A stretch of 64,000 nt of DNA from Streptomyces sp. NBC_01775 (GTDB taxonomy: Bacteria > Actinomycetota > Actinomycetes > Streptomycetales > Streptomycetaceae), in NCBI RefSeq assembly GCF_035917675.1, contig NZ_CP109104.1:7626001-7690000 (forward strand), written 5' to 3'. Both the position numbers and the translations under genes were made by a program. This document shows, piece after piece, positions 23,600-32,055 of the stretch. The number at the start of each line of letters is the position of its first letter. Within the stretch, counting starts at the first letter, position 1. Under the pieces are notes generated by a model, which worked only from the letters and a program-made list of their open reading frames with translations, was not told the DNA's origin and did not search any database.

Positions 23600-23630
23600 G
23601 CCGCCAGCCGCCAGCCGCCAGCCGCCAGCC
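23600..23630. repeat. Short 7-bp tandem repeat after the GlxA-type gene
   Basis: GCCGCCA is repeated four times in 23600-23627, followed by GCC. It is probably microsatellite-like slippage. A nearby inverted repeat GCGAGAG/CTCTCGC (23637-23643, 23662-23668) marks the left end of the decayed island. Confidence 0.6.
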
Positions 23631-23730
23631 GTTACGGCGAGAGAACGGCATGCCGATGACCCTCTCGCAGGGCCTTGAGGGCGCCGCGCCAAGCCTGTTG
23701 CCGCGCGGCTACGCAGCCCTGAGTCCGGCC

Positions 23731-24088
23731 CCGTCCTGGACAGCCCCGTTCACCGGGCTGAGCCCGCTTCGGTTCAGCAAGCCGATCACCGCTGCGCCGC
23801 GGAGGCGCAGATGCGGTCCGCAGAGGACGACCGTGGAGCCTGTCGCTGGAGGACCGGATCCCGCTGGTCGCCGCGTACTGGCGGACGAACCTGACACTGC
23901 GGCAACTCGCCTCGCTTTCCGGTGTCTCGAAGTCGGCCGCCGGCCGCATCATCGACCACCTCGGGCGATCAAGGCGTGGGGCTGTCCGGCGCGAAGGACG
24001 CCGTCGGCAACGCCACCGTCATCGCGGACGATGGGTACCGGGGCACCGGCCTGGTCGTTCCCCACCGCCGTGAGCGCGGTCAGGCCTC
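23731..24088 (+). pseudogene. IS5-like (DDE_Tnp_4) transposase relic with internal deletion
   Basis: Three consecutive pieces of one transposase lie in three frames. An N-terminal piece, FTGLSPLRFSKPIT, is at about 23749-23790. The HTH piece, WSLSLEDRIPLVAAYWRTNL then RQLASLSGVSKSAAGRIIDH, begins at 23834. A C-terminal piece starting KAWGLSGAKDAVGNATVIAD and ending LVVPHRRERGQA begins near 23973. The catalytic middle that should separate the last two is absent, so the element lost a few hundred bases and at least one further frame. It is clearly dead. Family is recognised from the HTH and C-terminal phrases. Confidence 0.7.
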
Positions 24089-24122
24089 ACACTCACCCAA
24101 GCTTGAACAGGGTGGTATGAGA

Positions 24123-24727
24123 TCACCTTCGTGTCTCCTCAGCCACGCCAAAATCACGACGCACAGCCTCAACCTGCTCGCGATTCGGGATGACCGAGTG
24201 CGGGTCGTCAGTTACGCCGAGATCACTGCGCATGGACTCCCTCATGGCGTCGATCAGGGACCAGAGCGAATGTTGCGCTTCAGCCGCTGATCGTAGGGTC
24301 TCACCCGGCCGCGGGTTTCCCTGCTCCAGGCGTTTGACCTGTCCGTAGACGAGGGTCAGTGCCTCGTTCACGTCGTGAGCCGAAGGGATCACAGTGTCAG
24401 AAGCGATCATCAATGCCTCCGACCAGCGGTCGCGGTAAGTGTCCTTGGTTTCTTCCAACGCCCGAATATCCTCGGCCTCGGCCGTACGGTCCCGCATGAC
24501 GTACAGGTGACGGCTGAGTGCTGTGGAAAACTGCCGCGCGTCCCTGTGAAGCTCCGTATAGCAGCTGCGCCGCAGCTCGCGGTGCTCGCGGGCCTCCTCG
24601 AAAGCGTGGGTCATCTCCAGCTCACGTCGCTTGGCCCGGTCGGCACCGCGCTGGGTGAGCAGCGCGCCCCCGAGCGTCCCCCCCCCCCGACACCGGCGAC
24701 CGCGATCAGCACCGCACCGACATCCAT
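24123..24727 (-). pseudogene. Hypothetical membrane-anchored protein, frame broken at a C11 tract
   Basis: The 163-aa part (ATG at 24614) is a charged helical protein: MTHAFEEAREHRELRRSCYT, RHLYVMRDRTAEAEDIRALE, DAMRESMRSDLGVTDDPHSV. Just upstream, ATG 24725-24727 with an AAGGTGATC ribosome site opens DVGAVLIAVAGV, a membrane-anchor start, but the frame is lost at a run of 11 C on the + strand (24678-24688, 11 G in the gene). With 9 or 12 G, the anchor would continue as TLGGALLTQRGADRAKRREL directly into MTHAFEE. So the real gene is about 200 aa, broken by one or two bases in a homopolymer: slippage, phase variation or a sequencing error. Function unknown. Confidence 0.65.
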
Positions 24728-24854
24728 CCGATCACCTTAACGGCCTTCCCTGCGGGAGCCTTTGGCGCCCGATGCGCGATGACACGGCGGCTCGCGGGCA
24801 ACGACGGAGTCGGGCTATCCGAACGGGCAGTGCGGCGCCTTCGAGAGCTACGGG

Positions 24855-25307
24855 CCCCTCGGGGATGTTGCCCGGTTTCTTGATGTCGACGTGGACCAGT
24901 TCGCCTGGGCGGTCGCGTTCGTAGCGGCGTATCACCCGGCCGGTGGCCCGGTCGCAATGGGCGAGGCGGCTGATGCCGTAGCGGGTCAGGACGCGGTGCA
25001 CGGTCGAGGGCACCAGACGCAGCAGGCCCGCGATCCGGTCCGGGCCCCAGCGGCGCAGGACGCGGACTTTGATGATGCGCCGCTCGATGCGTGTCGGGGT
25101 CCGGCGTGGGCTACGGCCAGGGCGGCAGGAACGGTCGGTCATGGCGGCGGGGCCACCGGCTCGGCAGCGGTTCGCCCACCGCTGAGCCGTGGTGACCGAG
25201 ACGTTGAACCGTTCGGCCGCCCTGCGCAGTGGCCAGCCGTCCTCGACCACACAGCGGGCCAGCCGCAGGCGCCCGGTCTCGGTCAGGGGTGCGTCGGTGC
25301 GGCATGA
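24855..25307 (-). pseudogene. IS481-family transposase, truncated
   Basis: The N-terminal half of an IS481-type transposase is well kept: APLTETGRLRLARCVVEDGW, AAERFNVSVTTAQRWANR (HTH), PTRIERRIIKVRVLRRWGPD and GELVHVDIKKPGNIPEG, where the first catalytic Asp of the rve domain lies. After PEG the similarity stops, so the rest of the catalytic domain is missing. At the 5' end the ATG (25303-25305) is one base out of frame with the body. Flanking bases hold an imperfect inverted repeat GAGGGCCTTTCTGG (25306-25319) and CCAGAAGGCCCTC (25352-25364), possibly an IS end. Confidence 0.75.
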
Positions 25308-25469
25308 GGGCCTTTCTGGTCGCCGGTGCAGATGTCGCAATCCACACCGGGCCAGAAGGCCCTCACCCATTTCAAGATCACCTACCGGTGATCGCTGTCA
25401 CCAACCTCCGTGGACAGAACAACTAGTACCGCGGCGCCACTTGTCTCGGGGCTTGAGCAAGTGCTGAGG

Positions 25470-25853
25470 TCACGAGGACAATGCTGCCCGCTCGGGTTCG
25501 GCCAGCAATATGCAGAACTCGTTGCCCTCCGGATCGGCGAGAACGACCCAGCCCCAGCCGTCGGGCTTGCGGCGATCGGCGACCAGGGAGGCGCCCAGCT
25601 TCAGCAGCCGCTCCACCTCTGCGTCCCGCGAGGTGTCCGGGCGCAGGCACAGATGAAGCCTGTTCTTGGCCGGCTTCGGCTCTGGAACCTCGTTGAAGTG
25701 CAAAGCCGGACCGCCGGGCAGCATGACCTCTGTCTCGTCGTCACCCGGTTCGTCCTCGGGATCCAGCGGATGTCCGGTCACATCGCTCCAGAACTGCGCC
25801 AGTTGGTAGGCGTTCGCACAGTCGATCGCTATGTTCGTCACCGTTGAGGCCAT
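25470..25853 (-). CDS. VOC-family (glyoxalase-like) protein
   Basis: This is a 127-aa protein of the actinobacterial glyoxalase-like/VOC family: ASTVTNIAIDCANAYQLAQF at the start, FWSDVTGHPLDPEDEPGD, RLHLCLRPDTSRDAEVERLL and the final VVLADPEGNEFCILL. The fold is two beta-alpha-beta-beta-beta units that bind a metal or a small ligand; members are often antibiotic-binding or of unknown role. Start ATG 25851-25853 is preferred because homology begins at MAST; an in-frame ATG four codons earlier is possible. It survives as an intact gene amid decayed transposons. Confidence 0.8.
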   Translation of the reverse strand: MASTVTNIAIDCANAYQLAQFWSDVTGHPLDPEDEPGDDETEVMLPGGPALHFNEVPEPKPAKNRLHLCLRPDTSRDAEVERLLKLGASLVADRRKPDGWGWVVLADPEGNEFCILLAEPERAALSS

Positions 25854-25929
25854 GCGCGCGATCATGCCCGAGTGGTGCCCCGCCCGCCACCGGAATAGGG
25901 CCGCACCCGCGGCCCGCTACCGCAGCCGG

Positions 25930-26130
25930 TTACGGGGGCCGGTGGCCTCGGCGGCGATAGTGGCTGAGACGGGTGCGGTGTTGATGGCGTCGGCGCCGGC
26001 GTGACCAGTGCAGGATGTGACCGGCTTCGTGCCGGGAGGCGTGGGCGCATCTGCTCAGCAGGCGGCGGATCTCGTTCACGCTCAGCCGGATCAGGTCGCG
26101 GCCGGCTCCCCCTTTTCGTGCTCGGTAGCG
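25930..26130 (-). pseudogene. C-terminal relic of an IS701-like transposase
   Basis: Only the last 60 or so residues remain: DLIRLSVNEIRRLLSRCAHA followed by HILHWSRRRRRHQHRTRLSH and YRRRGHRPP. This is the characteristic end of streptomycete IS701/IS4-type transposases. No catalytic domain is present, and the reading frame upstream is random sequence. Confidence 0.65.
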
Positions 26131-26276
26131 TGGATGGGACCATCGGCCGGCGCGACGACTTCCTCGGGTACGACTTTGGGAAAGACGGCAAAGCGCCTCC
26201 CCGCGTAAACATCTGGGGCCCTCGCGTAAACAAGAAGGCACATCTTTACTACTGGTCCAGTGGCCTATGGAGTGCA

Positions 26277-26669
26277 ATGAGTGCGTGGTGGCGAATGCAG
26301 TGCGAGGAGGCGCACCAGTGGGAGGTCTACTTGATGGGAGAGTCTGAACCCGGTGCAGAGCAACTCCTCTGCGAAGAGGACGGAGAGCCAGCCGTAACGG
26401 CAACCCGCCTGACGCTCGCCGACCGGGCCGTAATCACTATTATGCCGGCCACATGGGAACGAGGCGGAGGTACAGGCAGGGAGGACCAGTATTTTATCGA
26501 GGTGCGCTCTTCGAGAAACGAGGAAGAATTCCGAAGGCTTGAGCACCCGATTTCCTGGGAACAGGCTGTGAAGTTCGCATCCCTCCTCAAAGGAATCCCG
26601 TGGAGCCGATCGGCACAGCGTTGGGACCGGTTCTCGCCGGACCGCAAGAAACGGGAGCAAGCCGACTAA
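26277..26669 (+). CDS. Hypothetical protein, candidate orphan immunity protein
   Basis: This is a 130-aa (from ATG 26277) acidic, Trp-rich soluble protein, not recognised. Visible segments: AWWRMQCEEAHQWEVYLMGE, RLTLADRAVITIMPATWERG, YFIEVRSSRNEEEFRRLEHP and ISWEQAVKFASLLKGIPWSR. The alternating strand pattern and final helix resemble small immunity proteins in general form only. The frame stays open to 26001 and VNKKAHLYYWSSGLW upstream looks coding, so the true start may be earlier. Base composition is less GC-rich than neighbours, consistent with acquired DNA. An Rhs-core relic lies 86 bases downstream. Confidence 0.5.
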   Translation: MSAWWRMQCEEAHQWEVYLMGESEPGAEQLLCEEDGEPAVTATRLTLADRAVITIMPATWERGGGTGREDQYFIEVRSSRNEEEFRRLEHPISWEQAVKFASLLKGIPWSRSAQRWDRFSPDRKKREQAD

Positions 26670-27109
26670 AAGGGCCCACCGCCGGTCAAACGTCCATTGT
26701 CCGTGAGGCCGCCGCACCGTGGCCTGTTCCCGAGACAAGGTCGGCCCCCGCGTCCGTCCGCTTTCCGGGCCCATGCCATGACCCCGAAACTGGTCTCCAC
26801 GACCACTGCTTCCGCTACTACCATCCGTAGGCGCTCGGTACCTGACGAGTGACCCCCGGCTCTCAGCCCTTCCTGGCGAAGGAGCGGGCACGGTCGTCGG
26901 GGAACAGTCTGCCGACAAATGCGCGGGTGGCGGATCGGTAACCTTGCCCGCCACATCAACTATCGGGACTGGCCGAAGGAAAGACAGGTGAGGGCGGCGT
27001 CTTTGGGTATGAGGGGTTCCCCGAAGACGTATCGACATCTGGTCACGTCATATCGGGTGGGTGCCCTGACGGGCCCTCCGCAGGGAACATAGTGGAGGGA
27101 AACCGGGGG
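26670..27109. other. Gap containing the Rhs relic, otherwise empty
   Basis: Apart from the Rhs-core fragment at 26755-26829 no gene is seen here. The remaining sequence up to the next gene's GGAGGG site (27094-27099) may be decayed toxin-tip DNA, but no toxin domain is recognised. Confidence 0.5.
26755..26829 (+). pseudogene. Relic of an Rhs/YD-repeat protein core
   Basis: A 24-codon stretch reads VRFPGPCHDPETGLHDHCF then RYYHP and a stop. It matches the near-invariant end of Rhs/YD-repeat cores (RFPGQYHDPETGLHYN-FRYYDP type), after which the variable toxin tip begins. No further core is found. This looks like the remnant of a large polymorphic toxin gene. Confidence 0.6.
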
Positions 27110-27514
27110 ATGCCTCCTCACCTCAAAGAGACTCTTGCGAAGATCGGAGCCTCATCGAGCCCGTCAGCCTTCGAAGAAGCAGTCGATCTTCTGGGTGGCA
27201 CCTTGGCGCAGGTACCAGAGATCCAGCGGAAGGCTGGAGCTGTCGCTGACGTCTCCCGCTTCCTCTCGGAGGACCTGCGGAGCTGGCTACTCGCACAGCC
27301 TGTGACCACCGATGCGGAAGCGCTGTGCGTCTGGCTGGCAGACGGGCTCGCCGCCCGCGCCTCCTATGGGGCGTTTGCCGATGTTATTGACGACCTTTGG
27401 TATCCGGCATCGGATGACGTGGCCATCATTTGCCGTGATCCTGGCAGTGTTGCCGTGATCGTTATCGATCACGAGGAGAGGGTCACCTTCACGCGAATCG
27501 AGGCACCCGACTGA
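27110..27514 (+). CDS. Hypothetical protein, candidate immunity gene
   Basis: This is a 134-aa acidic soluble protein. The N-terminal half is helical (LKETLAKIGASSSPSAFEEA, GGTLAQVPEIQRKAGAVADV); the C-terminal half has strand-like stretches (DDVAIICRDPGSVAVIVID, EERVTFTRIE). No family is recognised. ATG 27110 is used, with GGAGGG ten bases upstream; GTG 27092 is an alternative. It lies downstream of the Rhs-core relic, the usual place for an immunity gene, so an orphan immunity role is possible but unproven. Confidence 0.6.
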   Translation: MPPHLKETLAKIGASSSPSAFEEAVDLLGGTLAQVPEIQRKAGAVADVSRFLSEDLRSWLLAQPVTTDAEALCVWLADGLAARASYGAFADVIDDLWYPASDDVAIICRDPGSVAVIVIDHEERVTFTRIEAPD

Positions 27515-28027
27515 GGGCCTTCATGGCCAAGCGGCCATCCCCGTTGTCGGTGGGTGGCTTCCCCAGCTCTCGTCCGTCCGCGACCAACCGTCTTCTCCAA
27601 CTTGCGTGACCTCGTGGCTTTCGGGCCCCACTGACAGCAGACGGCGGCGGCGCGCTTCATGCACGGGAAGCACCTCTGCTGAACCGGTGCCCGCACGCCT
27701 GCGTAGTCGCTCTGCGGACCCGGGCTCGCCCGGCACCGCCGAGGACCGACCCACGAGGACCGACCCACGAGGCCCGACCCACGAGGCCCGACCCACGAGG
27801 ACCGACCGACGAGGGCCGGCGTGGGTGAACAAACTGGCTGAAAGCGCAATCACGCGCCGCCCGGGACGCGGCAGTGCGATGACCTGGCTGCTGAATTCGG
27901 GGACTGGGCCCGTATGTTCGCCTCAATCGTCGGAGGAACTTGACGGTGGCACAGGCGGTCACTGCCACCGTCACCGCCACCAGCGGCACGTGCCCGGCGC
28001 GGGGTTCCCTCTTGAAAGGTAGGAGAA
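27515..28027. other. Intergenic region with a 14-bp minisatellite
   Basis: No reliable gene is present in 513 bases. It holds the tandem repeat at 27741-27821. Past it, a GGAGG followed by a TTG-initiated frame at 27940 runs on into the next gene in another frame and is not credited. The glycosyltransferase ribosome site (AGGAG) ends the region. Confidence 0.5.
27741..27821. repeat. 14-bp tandem repeat, five full copies and one partial
   Basis: The unit GAGGACCGACCCAC begins at 27741, 27755, 27769, 27783 and 27797 with A/C variation at the fifth position and one change in the last full copy; a partial copy follows at 27811. It is a classic minisatellite in non-coding DNA. Confidence 0.85.
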
Positions 28028-28822
28028 ATGGCCCAGGAGCGGGTTATATCCGTCATCACTCCAGTTCACGTGGGCGGAGACGGGTTCATCCTGGAGACGT
28101 TCGAAAGCCTGGCATCCCAGAAGCTCCCTGCCGGGTGGAGTCTTGAGTGGGTTGTCCAGGAAGACGGTCGGACAGGTGAGCCCCTGCGCGGAGTTCCCGA
28201 CCTTCCCTGGGTCTCGAAGGGGAACGGGCGCGCGGGTGGCGCTGCGCGGGCCCGGACCGTGGCCCTGCCCCGGGCCCGCGGATCCCTCGTGCGCACGCTG
28301 GACGCTGATGACCTTCTCCCGGACGCCGATGTGTTGGCGCGGGACATTGACGTGCTCCTGGACCGTCCCGGGATCGGCTGGTGTGTCTCTCCGTGCCTCG
28401 ACCTCCTCCCGGACGGGGAGCTCAAGGAGGGGCCGAACGATCCAGCTCCCGGCCTCCTTCCGGACGGGTTTCTTCTCGATTCGTTGATCGAGGGAGAACT
28501 TCCCGTGATGGGGACGACCATGACGGCTCACACCGCCCTCGTGCGCGCGGTAGGGGGCTGGCCGGCGATTCCCGCGTTCGAGGACGCGGCCACCTTGCTG
28601 GCATGTGAGGCCGTGTCTTCCGGGTGGGTTCAAGAGCAGCCCGGGGAGATCTACCGTAAGCACACGTCCCAGTCGACCGCGTCCGTTGAATATCACGACC
28701 CGAAAGAGCGGGAGCTACGCGTGCGAGCGAGCATTGAAAGGGCTCTCGCTCTCCGTGATACCGGTTGGCGGTGGACACCTGCCGAAAACTGGTGGCAACT
28801 GGTGGCGCGGCAGGCGAGTTGA
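28028..28822 (+). CDS. Family 2 glycosyltransferase
   Basis: This is a 264-aa GT-A fold enzyme without membrane segments. It opens with VISVITPVHVGGDGFILETF, the nucleotide-sugar binding strand, continues SLEWVVQEDG and GRAGGAARARTVALPRARGS, and has the metal-binding LVRTLDADDLLPDAD (DxD-type DADD, residues about 92-95). FEDAATLLACEAVSSGW is the acceptor region. It transfers a sugar from a nucleotide donor to an unknown acceptor. ATG 28028 is preceded by TAGGAG. It stands alone; no sugar biosynthesis cluster is nearby. Confidence 0.85.
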   Translation: MAQERVISVITPVHVGGDGFILETFESLASQKLPAGWSLEWVVQEDGRTGEPLRGVPDLPWVSKGNGRAGGAARARTVALPRARGSLVRTLDADDLLPDADVLARDIDVLLDRPGIGWCVSPCLDLLPDGELKEGPNDPAPGLLPDGFLLDSLIEGELPVMGTTMTAHTALVRAVGGWPAIPAFEDAATLLACEAVSSGWVQEQPGEIYRKHTSQSTASVEYHDPKERELRVRASIERALALRDTGWRWTPAENWWQLVARQAS

Positions 28823-28877
28823 GACGTCGATCCCCGGGCTGTTCCGCCGGTCCGGCTCCATCTTGCCGATCCCGAGC

Positions 28878-29795
28878 TCATTTGCCGATCCCCAGCGTCA
28901 TCCCCGTGATGATCCGGCGGGACAGCCACGCGTACATGATCAGCATCGGTGCCACGATCAGGCACAGTCCGGCGAACATTCCGCCCCAGTCGGCCCCCTT
29001 GTACTGCTGCTCACCGATGAAGCGGGCCAGTACCAGCGGCAGCGTGAAGTTGTCGTTGCTCTGCATCAGGGAGAGCGCGAACAGCGTCTCGTTCCAATTG
29101 TTGATGAGCTGGAGAATGAACGCGGTGATGAGCCCGGAGCGGGCCAGGGGAAGGACTATCTGCCAGAAGGTCCGGGCCGGCGAGGCGCCGTCCAGCGCGG
29201 CGGCCTCCTCCAGTTCGCCGGGCAGGGAACGGAAGAAGCCGGTCAGGAGGAAGACGGTGAACGGCATCGCGATGCCGACGTACACCAGGAACAGTCCGGG
29301 CAGCGTGTCCACCATGTTCACCTCGGTGAGCATGAAGAACACCGGGATCAGCAGCACCTGCCCCGGCACGCCCAGGCCCAGCACGAACAGCATCGTCAGC
29401 GGGCCCGCCAGCCGGTTCAGCCGGCGGCTGAGCGCGTAGGCCGCCGGGGCCGCCAGAAGCACCGAGACCAGCGCGGCCGAACCGCTGACCAGCACGCTGT
29501 TGAGCGCGGCACGGCCGAAGCCGGAGTCGAAGGCCGTGGTGTAGTTGGAAAGCTTGAACGGGTCGGGCAGCGCCCACGGCCGGTCGAAGATCGCGCGCGA
29601 GTCCCGCAGCGACGTCAGCAGCATCCACATCAGCAGCAGCAGGCTCACCGCGACGAACAGCCAGATCAGGCCGATGCCGAGGGCGCGGGCCGGACCGACG
29701 CGGGCCCGCCGCCGGCGGGGCGCGCGGCCCCCGTCCGCCGTGAGGGGCGGCGGCGGGGCGGGGTCCATGAGGGGGGTTGTCACCTTGGCTGTCAC
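28878..29795 (-). CDS. Carbohydrate ABC transporter permease, MalG type
   Basis: This is a 305-aa inner-membrane permease with six predicted helices. The EAA loop that contacts the ATPase is ELEEAAALDGASPARTFWQI followed by VLPLARSG. Other family features are the first helix at about 45-62 (IWLFVAVSLLLLMWMLL) and the C-terminal GMTLGIGK. The N-terminal 35 residues are a Pro/Arg-rich extension. It forms the heterodimeric channel with the adjacent MalF-type permease. No ATPase gene lies nearby; in streptomycetes such importers share the multitask ATPase MsiK. Last gene of a three-gene operon. Confidence 0.92.
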   Translation of the reverse strand: MTAKVTTPLMDPAPPPPLTADGGRAPRRRRARVGPARALGIGLIWLFVAVSLLLLMWMLLTSLRDSRAIFDRPWALPDPFKLSNYTTAFDSGFGRAALNSVLVSGSAALVSVLLAAPAAYALSRRLNRLAGPLTMLFVLGLGVPGQVLLIPVFFMLTEVNMVDTLPGLFLVYVGIAMPFTVFLLTGFFRSLPGELEEAAALDGASPARTFWQIVLPLARSGLITAFILQLINNWNETLFALSLMQSNDNFTLPLVLARFIGEQQYKGADWGGMFAGLCLIVAPMLIMYAWLSRRIITGMTLGIGK

Positions 29796-29806
29796 CTTGG
29801 CTCACC

Positions 29807-30760
29807 TCAGAACTCGACGGGATCGCGGCGCATCAGGCGGCGCAGCAACGCGGTGAAGACCGCCACCAGCACCAGACTGGTGATGCCGGCCGCGCAGACG
29901 ACCCCGAACTGTGGGATGTGGTCGCCGGTGAACGCGTTGCGGTAGATGTACAGGGCGCTCGTCCAGGTCTCGATGGGCGGCCCGCTGGTGGTGAAGGTGC
30001 CGCCGAAGACGAGCACCAGCTCGAAGACCTTCACCGAGCTGATCGTCCACAGCACCGCGCACACGGTCACCACGTCCCAGCTCAGCGGCAGTGTGATGTG
30101 CCAGAACTTCCGGAACGCGCCGGCACCGGCCAGCTCGGCGTCCTCGTAGAGATACGCGGGGATGTTGTCGACGGCGGCCATGAGGATGGCGACGTAGAAG
30201 CCGGTGGAGGTGCACACCATCGTGGCCATGATCAGCAGGAAGACGTTGTCGCTGCCCAGCCACTTGGGCGGGTCGTCCACCCCCAGCCAGGACAGCGCGG
30301 AGTTGACCAGGCCGCCCGGGTTGAACAGGAAGCCGGCCAGCACTCCGAACACCATGGCGTTGACGATGTGCGGGAAGAAGATCACGGCGCGCACGAACCG
30401 CCTGCCCGCCATCTCCCGCAGCACCATCGTCAGCGCGAACGCCAGCACGAAGACGGCGACGCCGACGAACACGAGGATCTTGAACGTGTTCAGCATCGAC
30501 GTGCGGAAGAACGGGTCGTCGACCAGCGTGCGGTAGCTGCCCAGGCCGTTCCACTCCATGGCGGAGTAGCCGTCCCACTTGTGGAAGCTGGTCCAGATCC
30601 CGAACAGCAGCGGCCCGATGTAGAAGACCGCGAGGAAGGTGAGCGAGGGCGCAACGAACGGCCAGAACAGGCGCCGCCGTTTGATCGCCAGCGGGGTGTC
30701 CCGCGCGGCGCCCCGCACCGGGGGGCCGTGCTCGCGCCGCCCGGCCGTGAGTACGGCCAT
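29807..30760 (-). CDS. Carbohydrate ABC transporter permease, MalF type
   Basis: This is a 317-aa permease with six helices: LFWPFVAPSLTFLAVFYIGP opens the first, and the EAA-type loop reads YEDAELAGAGAFRKFWHITL. The periplasmic segment FHKWDGYSAMEWNGLGSYRT precedes helix two. It pairs with the MalG-type permease 11 bases downstream. ATG 30758-30760 overlaps the stop of the upstream binding-protein gene (ATGA), showing translational coupling. Confidence 0.92.
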   Translation of the reverse strand: MAVLTAGRREHGPPVRGAARDTPLAIKRRRLFWPFVAPSLTFLAVFYIGPLLFGIWTSFHKWDGYSAMEWNGLGSYRTLVDDPFFRTSMLNTFKILVFVGVAVFVLAFALTMVLREMAGRRFVRAVIFFPHIVNAMVFGVLAGFLFNPGGLVNSALSWLGVDDPPKWLGSDNVFLLIMATMVCTSTGFYVAILMAAVDNIPAYLYEDAELAGAGAFRKFWHITLPLSWDVVTVCAVLWTISSVKVFELVLVFGGTFTTSGPPIETWTSALYIYRNAFTGDHIPQFGVVCAAGITSLVLVAVFTALLRRLMRRDPVEF

Positions 30761-32055
30761 CAGCGCTGCGCCTTGACGTAGGAGGTGTGCAGCTTCTTCA
30801 CCTCGGCCACGAACCGGTCCGCGTCCGCCTTGCCGAAGAACAGGTCCTTGTAGGCGGGGTAGAGCGCCTTGTCGGTGTAGGAGGTCACCGAGCCGGGGAG
30901 CTGCTCGCGCGAGGGGGTGGACTCCACCTGCTCCTTGACGTCCTGGAGGATCGCGGGCGCCTCGATGTCGGGGCGCGGGGTGATGTTGCCCGCCTTGGCC
31001 GCGATGCCGGACAGCCGCTTCTTCGCCAGGAAGTAGGAGATGAACTTCTCGGCCGCCGAGGCGTTCTTGGCCTGCTTGGGCACGGCGAAGCCGAACAGCC
31101 GCACATCCGTGGCGTTCCGCTTGCCGCCCTTGTCGGGGACGGCGGAGGGGAAGGGCGCGGCCTTGTAGTCGAAGCCCTCCTTGGCGAACTTCTTGGTCTC
31201 GGTGGGCAGCCAGCTCCCGTTCAGGTTGAAGGCGGCCTTGCCCTGGGCCCAGCGGTTTTGCTGCTCGGGGTACTTGCTGGCGTCGTAGCCCTTGAGGAGG
31301 TAGCCCTTGTCGACCAGCTCGCGGATCTTCTCCGCCGCCTCCTTGACCGCGGGGTCGTCCCAGCCCTTCCCGGACTTGTCGGTGATGGCCTTCTTCATGA
31401 CGCCGTCCCCGCCGATGCGGTCGGCCAGGTAGTCCAGCCACCAGATGATGTAGACCGGCTGGTCGCCGTCCGCCGAGACGCAGGCGCGGCCCTTGGACTT
31501 CAGCTTGGCGCAGACATCCAGCAGCTCGTCCCAGGTCCTGGGCGGCTTCACGTCCTTGTCGGCCGCGTTGTACCAGAGGTTGACGGAGGTGACCTCGTAG
31601 GGGACCAGCCACTTGTTGCCGCCGTCGGGCTGCTTGCGCAGGTAGCCCAGGTAGCTCATCTTCAGCTTCGAGGACAGCTTGCCCTTCTCGCCCGTCGCGG
31701 GCTTGTCGAAGACGCCCGAGAGGTCCTTGGCGCGGCCCGACTGGACCAGGGTGGGGTAGAGCTTGTCGTCGGACTGGTCGACCAGGTCGGGCACCTTGCC
31801 CGTGGTGAGGGTGGGCGCCAGCTTCTCCATGACGGTGCGGCCCTGCCACTGGACGTTCACCTTGATGCCGGTGTCCTTGGTGAAGTCCTTGATCGCCGAC
31901 TTGAGCACGGCCGCCTGCGGCTCGTTCTCCGTCCACATCGACCAGTACGTCAGGGTCTTGCCGTCCCCGCCGTCGGAGCCGCACCCGGTGAGCGAGGTGA
32001 GGACGGCGGCAGCGGCCACCGCGATCGCGGCCGTGCGTATTCCGGTGTGCGTCAT
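30760..32055 (-). CDS. Sugar-binding lipoprotein of ABC importer
   Basis: This is a 431-aa family-1 extracellular solute-binding protein. The signal peptide ends in the lipobox LTGC (Cys25), so it is lipid-anchored outside the membrane. The mature part starts GKTLTYWSMWTENEPQAAVL, has VPDLVDQSDDKLYPTLVQSG, WNLNGSW-like substrate-site phrasing (KAAFNLNGSWLPTET) and a Lys-rich C-terminus. It captures an oligosaccharide and hands it to the two permeases. The ATG has GGGAGGG upstream. No regulator gene of the usual LacI type is adjacent; the promoter lies in the 343-bp gap before the epoxide hydrolase. Confidence 0.92.
   Translation of the reverse strand: MTHTGIRTAAIAVAAAAVLTSLTGCGSDGGDGKTLTYWSMWTENEPQAAVLKSAIKDFTKDTGIKVNVQWQGRTVMEKLAPTLTTGKVPDLVDQSDDKLYPTLVQSGRAKDLSGVFDKPATGEKGKLSSKLKMSYLGYLRKQPDGGNKWLVPYEVTSVNLWYNAADKDVKPPRTWDELLDVCAKLKSKGRACVSADGDQPVYIIWWLDYLADRIGGDGVMKKAITDKSGKGWDDPAVKEAAEKIRELVDKGYLLKGYDASKYPEQQNRWAQGKAAFNLNGSWLPTETKKFAKEGFDYKAAPFPSAVPDKGGKRNATDVRLFGFAVPKQAKNASAAEKFISYFLAKKRLSGIAAKAGNITPRPDIEAPAILQDVKEQVESTPSREQLPGSVTSYTDKALYPAYKDLFFGKADADRFVAEVKKLHTSYVKAQR

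Noticed and set aside
23600..28000. Integrated prophage or conjugative element
   Set aside because: There are only IS relics and small orphan genes; no integrase, capsid, replication or transfer gene and no att repeats were seen.
27940..28146. Possible small peptide (RiPP precursor-like) starting at TTG 27940 after GGAGG
   Set aside because: It reads on into the glycosyltransferase gene in another frame, has no conserved core and no modification enzymes nearby.
28605..29945. 446-aa plus-strand frame over the MalG-type permease
   Set aside because: It is an antisense shadow; composition is His/Gln/Arg-rich with no recognisable fold, while the minus strand encodes a clear permease.
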